Source: Gammaproteobacteria bacterium
GTDB taxonomy: Bacteria > Pseudomonadota > Gammaproteobacteria > Pseudomonadales > Pseudohongiellaceae
Assembly (NCBI GenBank): GCA_041395725.1
Contig: JAWKZW010000001.1
Span: forward strand, 1 to 64,000
Length of the DNA stretch: 64,000 nucleotides
Reading direction: 5' to 3'
The notes under the pieces were generated by a model that saw only the letters and a list, made by a program, of their open reading frames with translations, had not been told where the DNA came from and ran no database searches. Positions 43,255-51,844 of this stretch are shown piece after piece (within the stretch, counting starts at the first letter, position 1; the number at the start of each line of letters is the position of its first letter). The position numbers were made by a program, and so were the translations under genes.

Positions 43255-43875
43255 ATGCAGAATTTCTACCCCGGTGCCTACCTGTGCACTCCCCTGCTAG
43301 CTTTCCTGATGCTGACAGCGACCGATGCCCGCGCGGAAGCTTCGGACTGGCAAATCGATCCAGAGCACTTTTCCATCGCGTTTGCGGCCACCCACATCGG
43401 CTTTCAGCAGCAGCCGGGGATGTTCCTTGAGGCATCAGGCAGCTTTCGCTACGACCCCGAGACAAAAGCGCTCAGCTCCGGCCGGGTTGAAGTGCAGGCG
43501 GAAAGTGTTTTCAGTAACCATGACGCCCGCGACAATCACCTGCGCAGCGACGACTTCCTCGATGCTGAAAATCACCCCGTCATCATCTTCGAGGCCACCG
43601 ACTATACTCCGAGAGACGGTGACGGCAACAGCGCAGAGGAACACGGCACGCTGACTGGCAATCTGACCCTGCTGGGCAATACCCGGCCCGTCGAGCTGAC
43701 TGTGACAATCAACAAACGCGCTCGTTACCCGTTCGGACACCGGCGGGAAGCCCTGGGTATCTCTGCCCGTACCACCCTCTTCCGCAGCCAGTGGGGCATG
43801 GACTACGCAGTGGCCAATGACCTCGTGGGAGATGAGGTGACTTTGCGCTTCGAGTTTGAGGCATTGCGGCAGTGA
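43255..43875 (+). CDS. YceI-family exported lipid-binding protein
   Basis: 206 residues with signal peptide (ending TDARAE) and the YceI lipocalin-like fold: WQIDPEHFSIAFAATHIGF at the start, HDARDNHLRSDDFLDAENHPVIIFEA in the middle and GTLTGNLTLLGNTRPVELTV near residue 140. YceI proteins bind polyisoprenoids in the periplasm and are induced by high pH or osmotic stress. AGGAGG is optimally placed before ATG. 61 bp after the cyclase, possibly the same transcript. Confidence 0.92.
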   Translation: MQNFYPGAYLCTPLLAFLMLTATDARAEASDWQIDPEHFSIAFAATHIGFQQQPGMFLEASGSFRYDPETKALSSGRVEVQAESVFSNHDARDNHLRSDDFLDAENHPVIIFEATDYTPRDGDGNSAEEHGTLTGNLTLLGNTRPVELTVTINKRARYPFGHRREALGISARTTLFRSQWGMDYAVANDLVGDEVTLRFEFEALRQ

Positions 43876-44048
43876 GTGGACTCGAGCGTAAGCGGACAAT
43901 CAATGTCCGGTTGCGCAGGCCGCGGGCCTTACCTGGAAATTCAGCCGTTTCTGATGGAAGGCGAAGCCAGCCAACAGGATTGAGAGCCCCCCTGCAGGTA
44001 CACGGCTAATGGGCCAAAGTGAGAGCATCCGTCTTCGAACCAGTGTCT

Positions 44049-44912
44049 TCAATGCTGAGGCTCAAAGCCCTCGAAAGTAGAGAATTCGTTGACACCCTTT
44101 CTCCAAAAATAGAGCGCAGCGGCGGAAGAAACCAATGCTGGAATTGCTCCAAATTCGTCTATGTACCATGCAGAATTTTCATGTTGCAGTGTCAGAGGCG
44201 TGAATACCTGTTGAAAGAAGATGTTATAGCTGGCATGGAAAACGACTGCAGGCCAAAGGCTGTTCGTCTTGTACCTGAAATAGGTCATTACAATGGAGAT
44301 AGCCACTATTCCAACTGAAAAAAAGAAAATTTGGTAGACCAGCGGAGTGCCTGATGAACCATATATTCCTCGAAACATGAGTGGCCAGTGAAACATAGCC
44401 CAAATTAATCCGCTTATTAGCGCAACATTCGTAAACGACATTAATCTGGCAAGCTCAGGTACGAGAAATCCACGCCATCCAACCTCCTCTCCTATTATAG
44501 AAGGCAGCGAAACAACAAAACTGAAAGTAGCCGAAATCAGAAAATGGAAGACGAAGATAGCTACGTTATTCCATTGATCCAGGTTGTAGTCAGTTTTCAA
44601 TTCCTCAACAAAGCTTCGATCATAAAAACCACCAAACCCCGCGATCCAAACTATTAAGTACGCTGAAAGAGCAATTAGCAGTGGCACCAGATAGTTTTGC
44701 CAGTGGACTTTCCAACTTCCCCATCGCCATCCCAAGGATGCAATTGGCCGGCCAACGAGCAGGCAGGTACACATGGCAGCCAAACCTGCGGACAGCATAT
44801 AGGGGCTGGCACGTTCCAGTCTGAAGATAAGCCAATAGCCTATCGTTGTGAGCGCCACAAGCAGAACAAAGAATATAGCAATGTTCGAAATTGGGTTTTG
44901 TCTGTTCCACAT
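44049..44912 (-). CDS. CPBP-family intramembrane metalloprotease (CAAX-like)
   Basis: 287 residues from ATG 44912 (GGAG eight bases upstream). Eight or so hydrophobic spans. Catalytic motif 1 is GEEVGWRGFLVPEL (E142, E143, R147), motif 2 HWPLMFRG near 175 and motif 3 FHASYN near 243, all of the CPBP/abortive-infection-like protease family. It cleaves proteins inside the membrane; members also act in bacteriocin self-immunity. Codon use is clearly AT-richer than in neighbouring genes, which suggests recent transfer. Confidence 0.87.
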   Translation of the reverse strand: MWNRQNPISNIAIFFVLLVALTTIGYWLIFRLERASPYMLSAGLAAMCTCLLVGRPIASLGWRWGSWKVHWQNYLVPLLIALSAYLIVWIAGFGGFYDRSFVEELKTDYNLDQWNNVAIFVFHFLISATFSFVVSLPSIIGEEVGWRGFLVPELARLMSFTNVALISGLIWAMFHWPLMFRGIYGSSGTPLVYQIFFFSVGIVAISIVMTYFRYKTNSLWPAVVFHASYNIFFQQVFTPLTLQHENSAWYIDEFGAIPALVSSAAALYFWRKGVNEFSTFEGFEPQH

Positions 44913-45050
44913 AGTCTTACTCCAAGGGCTATTTGGTATCAACCTGAATGGGATTGGAGTTGATCCAGGCTGACCAGTATGAATACGTCAAAGGTGAGTA
45001 ATAGTTACAGCGAATTCGCGGTACCAGCCAGGAGATCAGCGAACAAATAC

Positions 45051-45071
45051 TGGGGAGCCTCTGATTGATTA
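45051..45071 (-). repeat. Half copy of the 25-bp REP-like palindrome
   Basis: TGGGGAGCCTCTGATTGATTA matches the left arm at 20641-20661 with only a few changes. No opposite arm is seen nearby. Confidence 0.45.
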
Positions 45072-45363
45072 TGACCCGGCGTTCGCCCTACGGATGGATA
45101 GCAACATAGTGATGTAACAGGCTCAGCCCCCCTGTCTGCAGAATACCGCCACCAGTCAGGGGACCGGCAAAACAGGGAGTAGTACCTTGGAATTGACAAA
45201 ACCGGCCAAGATCAAGGATTTGCTTCACCATGCCTGCCGCTGCACTGGTCGCGCCAGGTAGACCTCATTGACACCGACTGAATCCGGCTCCGGCTTCGGT
45301 GTTCTGCGGGTCTTATGACCTGAAATTTGCGGGACAACAGCAGCCCTGGATACTTCAACAGCG

Positions 45364-45413
45364 TGTCACAAAAGTTTAAATTTTCCTTAATTAATTCGTC
45401 ACCCGAATGTCAT
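45364..45413 (+). promoter_or_regulatory. Pho-box-like direct repeats before phoX
   Basis: CGTCAC (45397-45402) and TGTCAT (45408-45413) are 11 bp apart, as in PhoB sites; TGTCAC at 45364-45369 lies exactly three helical units (33 bp) earlier. TACTAG at 45421 may be the -10 box. Confidence 0.5.
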
Positions 45414-45470
45414 CGAAGCTTACTAGTCTGGCCGTTCACCACGATACATCGACATATAGGAGTGCGATTT

Positions 45471-47549
45471 GTGAACGACCATCAAGAAGATATTCCCAGC
45501 AACGATTCGGGCAATCGATTGTTCGAAGACGTTCTACGCGTCAATGAGGAACGACGCAACCTGCTGAAAGGCGGCGCGACGATAATGGCCGGCACCGCAT
45601 TACTTGGCTCCACCAGCATGGCGGAAGCCAATGGCCTGGTCAACCGTTGGGGCAACTGGAGACGACGCCCGCTGATCGGTTTCGAGCCGGTCTCCGTAGC
45701 TGAAGGTCAGGGTCCCGAGCCGGCAATTTCCCCAGACTATGAATACCAGGTTATTCTCCCCTGGGGTGATCCGATTGTGCCGGGCGGTCCGGCTTTCTCC
45801 ATCCCTGTTGATCCGGACAACCAGGCCGAGCAGGTTGGTATCGGCCATGACGGCATGTGGTTCTTCCCCATGTTCAATCGCTTCCGACCGCGATGGGGTT
45901 GGGAAGATGACGAGGACTGGGGCGACGACGATGGCGATGGTGACTGGAGTACCGATGAATACCGCAATCCCTGGCTGGGAAAACGCGTTCGAGGGTTAGG
46001 AAATTACCGTGGTATTCTCTGCATGAACAACGAGTTTGGCAGCAATTCACACGTATTGCGCAAAGATGTCCCGGAATCACTCGATGAAGTTCGCGCCTCG
46101 CAGCATGCACATGGGGTAACTCTCGTGGAACTGCGGCGACGTGTACGACGCGGCGGCGCCAAGTGGGAAGTCCAGAAAAGCGAGTACGCACGACGGGTGC
46201 ACGTCAATACACCAGTGGCATTCAGTGGGCCAGTGGCTGAACTTGATCTCAGCAATCCGGCCAGCCCGCTTTATAACAGCGCTCAGAACGAGCCTGCTGG
46301 CACCGTGAACAACTGTGCCATGGGCTACACCCCCTGGGGTACCTACCTCACCTGTGAGGAAAACTTCAACGGCTACTTCGGTTCCGACACGTCGTTCACT
46401 CCGGACGAAGCTCAGCTCCGCTACGGCTTGAACAGCAACGGCTTTGGCTACTTCTGGCACCGCTTCGACGAGCGTTTCGACCTGAACAGCCCGAACTATG
46501 CCAACGAGCATAAACGGTTCGGCTGGGTCGTGGAGATCGATCCCATGGACCCGGATGCCAAGCCCGTCAAGCGCACTGCACTCGGTCGCAAGAAGAACGA
46601 AGGCGCCACAGTTCACGTCGCCGATGATGGCCATATAGTGGTTTACAACGGGGACGACCAGCGCTGGGATTACTGCTATAAATATGTGTCTGCCGAGCCC
46701 TGGCGTAAAATGCGCCGCAAAGGGGAAAGCCCGCTGGACCGCGGAACGTTGTATGTCGCCAAGTTTAACGAAGACGGCACCGGGGACTGGCTGGAACTGT
46801 CCATGAACGTGCCGGCTTTGCAAGCACGATTCGGCGATCTCGCCAACATGCTGGTCAATGCCAGGCTGGCGGCCGATATCGTCGGCGCCACCCCCATGGA
46901 CCGTCCCGAGTGGATTGCGGTAGGGCCGGATGGCAAGGTCTACGTCACGCTGACCAACAACTCCCAGCGTACGAATACCGGTGTCAAGGTTACCAGCGAC
47001 AGCGGAGGGCGCCTGGTCGATACCGGCCCCTCTGGCCCCAATCCGATCGCCGGACCGGGAGGCAATTCCGACGGGCATATCGTCTGCTGGACCGAGACCA
47101 ATGGCCACAGCGGCACCTCCTTCGATTGGGAAGTATTTCAGATCGCCCGGGACACGCACGGCACCGAGGAAAGCTTTGCGGATCCTGACGGCATCTGGTG
47201 TGATCCGGAAGGTCGCCTGTTCATCCAGACTGACGGCGGCCAGAAGGATGGCCTGCAGAACCAGATGCTGGTTGCCGACACCACCAGCCTGGAGGCTGAC
47301 GGCACGCCTTTGATCAAGCGCCTGTTCACGGGCGTACCGGGCTGCGAAATAACCGGTATCACCGTCACTCCGGACCGGCGCACCATGTTCATTAACATCC
47401 AGCACCCGGGCGATGGTGAACCAGCCACCGGCGATGCCGCCACCGATATCGACGGAGGGCTGAGTTCCTTCCCGGGCAACGTGGGCGACATTCCGCGCGA
47501 TGCGACAATTGTCATCACCAGGAAGGACGGTGGTGTAATCGGCTCTTAG
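45471..47549 (+). CDS. phoX: PhoX-type Tat-exported alkaline phosphatase (DUF839 family)
   Basis: 692 residues from GTG 45471 (AGGAG eight bases upstream); an upstream reading to 45327 is rejected. A Tat signal ERRNLLKGG (about residues 27-35) and MAGTALLGST follow. Family blocks: GIGHDGMWFFPM, FNGYFGSD, RFGWVVEIDPMDPDAKPVKRTALGR, GDDQRWDYCYKYVS, WIAVGPDGKVYVTLTNN and CEITGITVTPDRRTMFINIQHPGD. PhoX enzymes release phosphate from organic esters using Ca2+ and Fe3+. An acidic insert (WEDDEDWGDDDGDGD near residue 145) looks like a calcium-binding addition. The Pho-box-like sites upstream fit induction by phosphate shortage. Confidence 0.87.
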   Translation: MNDHQEDIPSNDSGNRLFEDVLRVNEERRNLLKGGATIMAGTALLGSTSMAEANGLVNRWGNWRRRPLIGFEPVSVAEGQGPEPAISPDYEYQVILPWGDPIVPGGPAFSIPVDPDNQAEQVGIGHDGMWFFPMFNRFRPRWGWEDDEDWGDDDGDGDWSTDEYRNPWLGKRVRGLGNYRGILCMNNEFGSNSHVLRKDVPESLDEVRASQHAHGVTLVELRRRVRRGGAKWEVQKSEYARRVHVNTPVAFSGPVAELDLSNPASPLYNSAQNEPAGTVNNCAMGYTPWGTYLTCEENFNGYFGSDTSFTPDEAQLRYGLNSNGFGYFWHRFDERFDLNSPNYANEHKRFGWVVEIDPMDPDAKPVKRTALGRKKNEGATVHVADDGHIVVYNGDDQRWDYCYKYVSAEPWRKMRRKGESPLDRGTLYVAKFNEDGTGDWLELSMNVPALQARFGDLANMLVNARLAADIVGATPMDRPEWIAVGPDGKVYVTLTNNSQRTNTGVKVTSDSGGRLVDTGPSGPNPIAGPGGNSDGHIVCWTETNGHSGTSFDWEVFQIARDTHGTEESFADPDGIWCDPEGRLFIQTDGGQKDGLQNQMLVADTTSLEADGTPLIKRLFTGVPGCEITGITVTPDRRTMFINIQHPGDGEPATGDAATDIDGGLSSFPGNVGDIPRDATIVITRKDGGVIGS

Positions 47550-47587
47550 TGGATCACGAAACACGCGTTGTTTTGAAAAGCAGACAG

Positions 47588-47613
47588 AAAGCCCCGGCGA
47601 CAGCCGGGGCTTT
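47588..47613 (+). terminator. Rho-independent terminator after phoX
   Basis: Perfect 11-bp stem AAAGCCCCGGC/GCCGGGGCTTT (47588-47598, 47603-47613) with a GACA loop, ending in TTTTTTTAT. It is 39 bases after the phoX stop. Confidence 0.9.
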
Positions 47614-47861
47614 TTTTATGGTAAACAGTCAAGAAATCCTTGTTTGGGAACTTTTTCAGGGATTCATTGCTGCTGTCTCGCCAGGATGTTTCACCAGTGG
47701 TCGGTCGTGCGGTTTTTCCAGGCTGCGTCATCCAGCGCTTTCGCGACCGAAGAGCGCGCGAACCTGCCTGACCGGCAGGTGGAGCATTCTGCCCGGGCGA
47801 AAGTCCCGGAGGGCGTTAGCCGGGAGAATACTTAGCAGGACTGCCGAGAGGGATATCCGGG
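47614..47861. other. Short gene-free gap
   Basis: About 250 bases between the phoX terminator and the end of the minus-strand gene at 47862. No gene or repeat of note was seen. Confidence 0.35.
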
Positions 47862-48602
47862 TCAGTCTTCCGGTACCAGCAGGTCTCCAGACGGCTTGGC
47901 AACGATCTTCATGCCAGGAGGAACGTCGGCAGGGTCGATGCGTCGCGGAGTCTGCGGGTCGCCCGTTCGCCCCTTATCGGTCAAACGCGCGACAATGCTC
48001 TGTCGTTGCGGGTTCTGGCCAGGGTTGAGTGTTCTCGCCTGGGATTCCGGTGGCGGCTGAAAATCCACCGACGCGGGGCCGGGAATATCGTCCAGGCGGC
48101 CTGCAATTACGGCCAGGGCCAACGGGGTGCCGACGGTCAGCTCCAGAGTGGCGATGCCATCGTCCCGGCATTTCACCCCGGCATCCGATGATTCCACGCA
48201 GACAGCCTCGTCGGGAAAGCGAATAGATACCTGACCGGCATTTACTTCCAGCATGGCATACTGCTCGTACCCGGAAATCGAAGTCTCGCGTCCGCCGCTA
48301 CTAACGACGACGATCTCGGTTCCATCCCGGTGTCTCAGGATGGCGCTGTAGCGATCGCCAATGCGAGAAGTGCCCAACAAGGTGAATTCTGGTTCATCCG
48401 AGTCGGCAGCACGCCGACGGCGATTCGCCTCCCTCGTCTCTTGTTCTGTGGCGCTGTCGCCGTCTGGACTTTCACCGAACAACGTAAACTGACCCACTGG
48501 AGGCTCCGAACCAGGCTGGTCGGATTCCCGGGCGAGACTCTGGCTGCCCAGCATAAAGTGCAGCAGCAGCGTCCATGGCCACAGGCAACGAAAGATTTCC
48601 AT
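47862..48602 (-). CDS. Exported protein of unknown function
   Basis: 246 residues with an apparent signal peptide (WPWTLLLHFMLGSQSLA). A Pro/Glu-rich linker follows, then a compact beta block FTLLGTSRIGDRYSAILRHR (about residues 74-93) and VSIRFPDEAVCVE, then a basic, proline-rich C-terminus. The block LLGTSRIGDRYSAIL has the look of a periplasmic domain of pilus or type II secretion assembly proteins, but no other family mark supports that. Two cysteines flank the beta block. Function unknown. Confidence 0.6.
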   Translation of the reverse strand: MEIFRCLWPWTLLLHFMLGSQSLARESDQPGSEPPVGQFTLFGESPDGDSATEQETREANRRRRAADSDEPEFTLLGTSRIGDRYSAILRHRDGTEIVVVSSGGRETSISGYEQYAMLEVNAGQVSIRFPDEAVCVESSDAGVKCRDDGIATLELTVGTPLALAVIAGRLDDIPGPASVDFQPPPESQARTLNPGQNPQRQSIVARLTDKGRTGDPQTPRRIDPADVPPGMKIVAKPSGDLLVPED

Positions 48603-49035
48603 AGTAAGTCAGCGATTTCGCAGCGCGAGCAAATTAAATCCGATCAGAGTAGTGAAACAGTGTGTCACTTTTGCGACACAGCCTTACACCCGAGGGAACC
48701 ACTGACTAATTAGGGCAACGCTCTGCTGGAGTCTGTCGGGCGTCACTGCGGCGTCGTGCGCAGGGAATGGCCCAGCCCCAGCCAAGCGCGACAACGCCCC
48801 AGTGACGCCCGACAGGCCCCACCCGAAGGGGCAATTTCCGCTGCGGTGGTATCGGCAATGATTTTGTAGTTAAATCACTGTCAAGGCTGACAGGTTGACA
48901 CCTGAAAATCCCCAGACGACGCCGCTTGACCGAGGTCATGGGCTCGTGCTGAAAGCCAATGGCCTGGCTCTGAATTCCGGCTAGAGCACGCAGTCGACTC
49001 GGTCCCGATGCCACCATAATTGCGAGGACATCACT
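48603..49035. other. Gene-free region with a long hairpin
   Basis: No credible gene. The palindrome at 48733-48815 is the main feature. The promoter of the third CHEGNY gene must lie here or just upstream of 49036. Confidence 0.4.
48733..48815. repeat. Long hairpin repeat
   Basis: Perfect 16-bp arms CTGTCGGGCGTCACTG (48733-48748) and its reverse complement (48800-48815), extended inward by about nine bases with two mismatches. The middle also folds. No second copy was found in the window; it may be a REP-type or MITE-like element. Confidence 0.6.
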
Positions 49036-49989
49036 ATGCAGACGCGCGCCCTTTTTATGCTATTTTCATCCTGCCTGATCAGCGTATGGGCCAATGCCCA
49101 GACCGATAGCGCATACCAGGCACCCAGAACCGAGCACGGCCAGCCCGATCTACAGGGCGTCTGGGGTACCCGGTTCAACACCCTGCTGGAGCGTCCCGAG
49201 GGTCTTCCTCTTGTGCTGGGGCCCGAACAGGCTGCCGGCTTCGCCCAGGCTGTCCATCAGCAAGGTGGTCTTGACGGCAACACGGACCCCGATATCGATA
49301 ACTTCGGCCCGCCGGTGCTGGCCATGGTGAAAGGCGAATACCGCAGCTCCATCATCGTCCACCCGGAAAACGGCAGATTGCCCTACAATGAATTCGGCGC
49401 CCGGAGCGCCGCCTATGGCTATTTTGAGGGTACCGGTTTCGATCACCCCGAGCAGCGACCCGGCGTGGAACGCTGTATCGAAGCCTGGGGCTCACCGCCC
49501 ATGCGGGCGTTTTCCTACCAGCTGTACCATGGCATCGTACAGACCCCTGACAAGATTGCTTTTTTCAGCGAAGAAAATGCGCCGCTGCGGGTCATCCATA
49601 TGGACGGACAGGGGCGTCCCGACGCTATTCGGACCATGGAAGGCCACTCCATAGGCCGCTGGGAAGGCGACACCCTGGTGGTGGAAACAACTCATTACGA
49701 CGCTGACATCCCGGCCCGCGCCACCATGGGGCGCCCCATGTTGCTCAGCGGCGATGCGCATGTTACCGAGCGCTTCACGCGGGTTTCTGATACCGAACTG
49801 TTTTATCAGTACACGGTAGATGATCCGGTTTATTACTCGGAGCCCTGGCGCGGCGAGTATTCTCTCACCCGGGATGACAGCGGACATATTTACGAATACT
49901 CCTGCCACGAGGGTAACTACAGCATGACTGGTGCCCTGCGTGGCGAGCGGGTTATCGAGGTCCGATCAGAGCTTGGGATAACCGACTGA
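49036..49989 (+). CDS. Secreted 'CHEGNY' protein, paralogue 3
   Basis: 317 residues, GAGGA seven bases before ATG 49036, signal peptide to about NAQTDS. Blocks in the family order: GQPDLQGVWGTRF, ENGRLPY, VERCIEAWG, LYHGIVQTPDKIAFF, IRTMEGHSIGRWEGDTLVVETTHYDADIP, ERFTRVSDTELFYQYTVDDP, YYSEPWRGEYSLTRDDSG and IYEYSCHEGNYSM. It shares long conserved runs with paralogue 1, more than with 2. Probably periplasmic. Its stop is followed by a 23-bp-arm hairpin. Confidence 0.78.
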   Translation: MQTRALFMLFSSCLISVWANAQTDSAYQAPRTEHGQPDLQGVWGTRFNTLLERPEGLPLVLGPEQAAGFAQAVHQQGGLDGNTDPDIDNFGPPVLAMVKGEYRSSIIVHPENGRLPYNEFGARSAAYGYFEGTGFDHPEQRPGVERCIEAWGSPPMRAFSYQLYHGIVQTPDKIAFFSEENAPLRVIHMDGQGRPDAIRTMEGHSIGRWEGDTLVVETTHYDADIPARATMGRPMLLSGDAHVTERFTRVSDTELFYQYTVDDPVYYSEPWRGEYSLTRDDSGHIYEYSCHEGNYSMTGALRGERVIEVRSELGITD

Positions 49990-49997
49990 CCCGTATA

Positions 49998-50078
49998 TAG
50001 GGGACAGACCACGTTTATTTTTATTACCCGTTTATTTTTAGCGACTGAATAAACGAAATAAACGTGGTCTGTCCCCTA
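49998..50078. repeat. REP-like hairpin A, 23-bp perfect arms
   Basis: Arms 49998-50020 and 50056-50078 are perfect inverted copies beginning TAGGGGACAGACCACG. An inner stem CGTTTATT/AATAAACG lies at 50029-50036 and 50048-50055. The same 23-bp arm occurs at 51053-51075. A TATAAT at 50087-50092 just outside may be a promoter for the next gene. Confidence 0.85.
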
Positions 50079-50129
50079 TTACCCCTTATAATCTTCATCA
50101 GTTAACAGGCAAGGCAATTAGAGAATCTT

Positions 50130-51035
50130 ATGAAAACAACCCGGTCAAATACCCTGCTGGCAATTTTGTTGCTGGCTTTATGCACACCCTTCAACATCTC
50201 CGCCCAGACCAGGATCCAATACGGTCCGGATTCCATGCAGTACGGCGAGCTATACCTGCCTGCGGGAGAAGGCCCTTTTCCGGTGGTCACCTTTCTTCAC
50301 GCCGGGTGCTGGCGCTCCAGTGAAGGACTGATGAACGCCTACCGTGCTATGTCAAAAGTAATGACTGAAAATGGTATCGCGGCCTGGAACCTGCAATACC
50401 GTGGCGCCACCGACCCTGGCGGCGGCTGGCCCGGAACCTGGCAGGATATTGCTTATGGCTTCGACAAGTTGCAGTCCATTGCCGAGGACTACCCGATCGA
50501 TACCGATCAAGCGCTGGTGGTTGGCCATTCGGCAGGTGGTCACTTTGGTGCATGGCTGGCCATGCGTTCACAGCTGCCACCTGACAGCGAAATATACGTT
50601 GCAGCGAAAGTAGAGCCAATGGGGCTTGTCATGGCCGATGCATATATTAATCCGGAGGTCATCGATTCCTATGGCACCTCTGGAGAGATCTATTGTGGCG
50701 AGCCACTGCTCGAAAACCTGGTGGGCGGCCCGGTTGAGAAAAACCTCGATAATTTTCGTCAGATTTCACCTCTGGAGTGGCTGCCCTGGGGCATTCCCCA
50801 GGAGTTTGTGGTGAGCTCCTACCGGTACCCGGTATCCCTGCCGAGGATTCTCGCTCAGGGCAAGACCACCATGCGCATACCCGATTATCCTGCCCTGGCA
50901 GTCATAGCCGGTGACGAGATCAATGTGCAGGTTATCAGCAACGAGGAGCACGGCGCCTTCGTCAGGGAGGGTTCCCGAGGTTACGATGCCACGATCGTGG
51001 CTATCATGCGGCTGTTGGGCAAGACTTCCTGGTAG
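50130..51035 (+). CDS. Exported alpha/beta-hydrolase (esterase)
   Basis: 301 residues with signal peptide (residues about 8-25, ending NISAQ). Motifs: VVTFLHAGCWRS (oxyanion region) near residue 52, YRGATDPGGGWPG, and the nucleophile elbow GHSAGGHFG near residue 132. A late Asp and the histidine in NEEHGAFV complete the triad. It should be a periplasmic or outer-membrane-exposed carboxylesterase of the BD-FAE/Kyn-formamidase-like class; the substrate is unknown. Ribosome site is weak. The gene alone is enclosed by two near-identical hairpin repeats. Confidence 0.82.
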   Translation: MKTTRSNTLLAILLLALCTPFNISAQTRIQYGPDSMQYGELYLPAGEGPFPVVTFLHAGCWRSSEGLMNAYRAMSKVMTENGIAAWNLQYRGATDPGGGWPGTWQDIAYGFDKLQSIAEDYPIDTDQALVVGHSAGGHFGAWLAMRSQLPPDSEIYVAAKVEPMGLVMADAYINPEVIDSYGTSGEIYCGEPLLENLVGGPVEKNLDNFRQISPLEWLPWGIPQEFVVSSYRYPVSLPRILAQGKTTMRIPDYPALAVIAGDEINVQVISNEEHGAFVREGSRGYDATIVAIMRLLGKTSW

Positions 51036-51052
51036 ACACGGAATAGGGCGAA

Positions 51053-51107
51053 TAGGGGACAGACCACGTTTATTTTTAACGACGAAATAAACGTGGTCTG
51101 TCCCCTA
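51053..51107. repeat. REP-like hairpin B, 23-bp perfect arms
   Basis: Arms 51053-51075 and 51085-51107 are perfect inverted copies, identical in sequence to hairpin A, with a nine-base loop. It lies between the stop codons of two convergent genes and may act as a bidirectional terminator. Confidence 0.85.
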
Positions 51108-51109
51108 GA

Positions 51110-51829
51110 TTACCGGGTTGCCACCCGATAAAACCCGTTAAGGGTCAGCCGGCCCTTTGCAGGGTCCTCAGATAACAGCTGTGGCGCAATGATGTGGGCG
51201 CTATGGTGAACATTCCCCCGGTAGAAGATCATCCGGTTGCTGCGCGCTTCGGCCACCTGATCCAACTGGAAAAACTCGTTACTTCCCGTGTGATAGACAG
51301 GTGCCTGCTGAAAGAATTCGAACTCTGCAGATCTGGGGCCCGGGTTCCCCTGCTCGAGCAGCTCGAGATAGGGCGTTACTTCCGGCCGTTGTGTGAAAAA
51401 AGCCGTACCTCCCAGCTCACAGTCTTCGAAAAGATACAGTACCGAGGCGATGACACATTCACCGGGGGTAGTGCTCGAAATATCAACATGACACATGCGC
51501 TGCATCCAGGTAAGTTGTTCGGGAGCGACGGTAACCATGCTGAGTCGTGCATAGGCTTCCCTGACCAGCCTCGACAGATCAAAATATTCGCGCACATGAC
51601 GCCGGAAAAAACGCGCGCAGGGCTCGGCGAAGTCCTCCGCCAGCTGCACTTCGATACCGGGGTAATGCCAGCGACCTCCCGGCGGTATCTGCGGAAACTG
51701 CTCCTGGGCGAGCCTCACCAGCTGTTCCCGATCGCGCAGCACATCATCCACGATCACCAGCGCAGATCCGCCGGCCAGTTTTCGCACCTCGATCCTGTAG
51801 TCAGGATTGAATTCGATTACAGAGCCCAT
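51110..51829 (-). CDS. DUF6445-type Fe(II)/2-oxoglutarate dioxygenase-like protein
   Basis: 239 residues (GGAG upstream of ATG 51829). A jelly-roll oxygenase outline is visible: iron ligand pattern MCHVDIS near residue 115, SNRMIFYRGNVHHSAHI near 198-214 with histidine, and a final NGFYRV. DUF6445 members are related to Fe/2OG oxygenases and are often near tryptophan halogenases, which are absent here. It follows the BON-domain gene by 15 bp, so it may be the last gene of the molybdenum hydroxylase operon. Confidence 0.72.
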   Translation of the reverse strand: MGSVIEFNPDYRIEVRKLAGGSALVIVDDVLRDREQLVRLAQEQFPQIPPGGRWHYPGIEVQLAEDFAEPCARFFRRHVREYFDLSRLVREAYARLSMVTVAPEQLTWMQRMCHVDISSTTPGECVIASVLYLFEDCELGGTAFFTQRPEVTPYLELLEQGNPGPRSAEFEFFQQAPVYHTGSNEFFQLDQVAEARSNRMIFYRGNVHHSAHIIAPQLLSEDPAKGRLTLNGFYRVATR

Positions 51830-51844
51830 CAGGTTCTCCAGTTT

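Larger units (their letters stand above)
44913..45470. other. Gene-free divergent region upstream of phoX
   Basis: No credible gene. Holds the promoter of the CPBP gene, a partial copy (45051-45071) of the palindrome at 20643-20707, and the Pho-box-like direct repeats near 45364-45413. Confidence 0.45.

Noticed and set aside
46077..47564. 495-residue minus-strand open frame
   Set aside because: Antisense to phoX; no family match and no ribosome site.
48706..49017. 103-residue minus-strand frame
   Set aside because: Covers the long hairpin; composition is that of repeat DNA.
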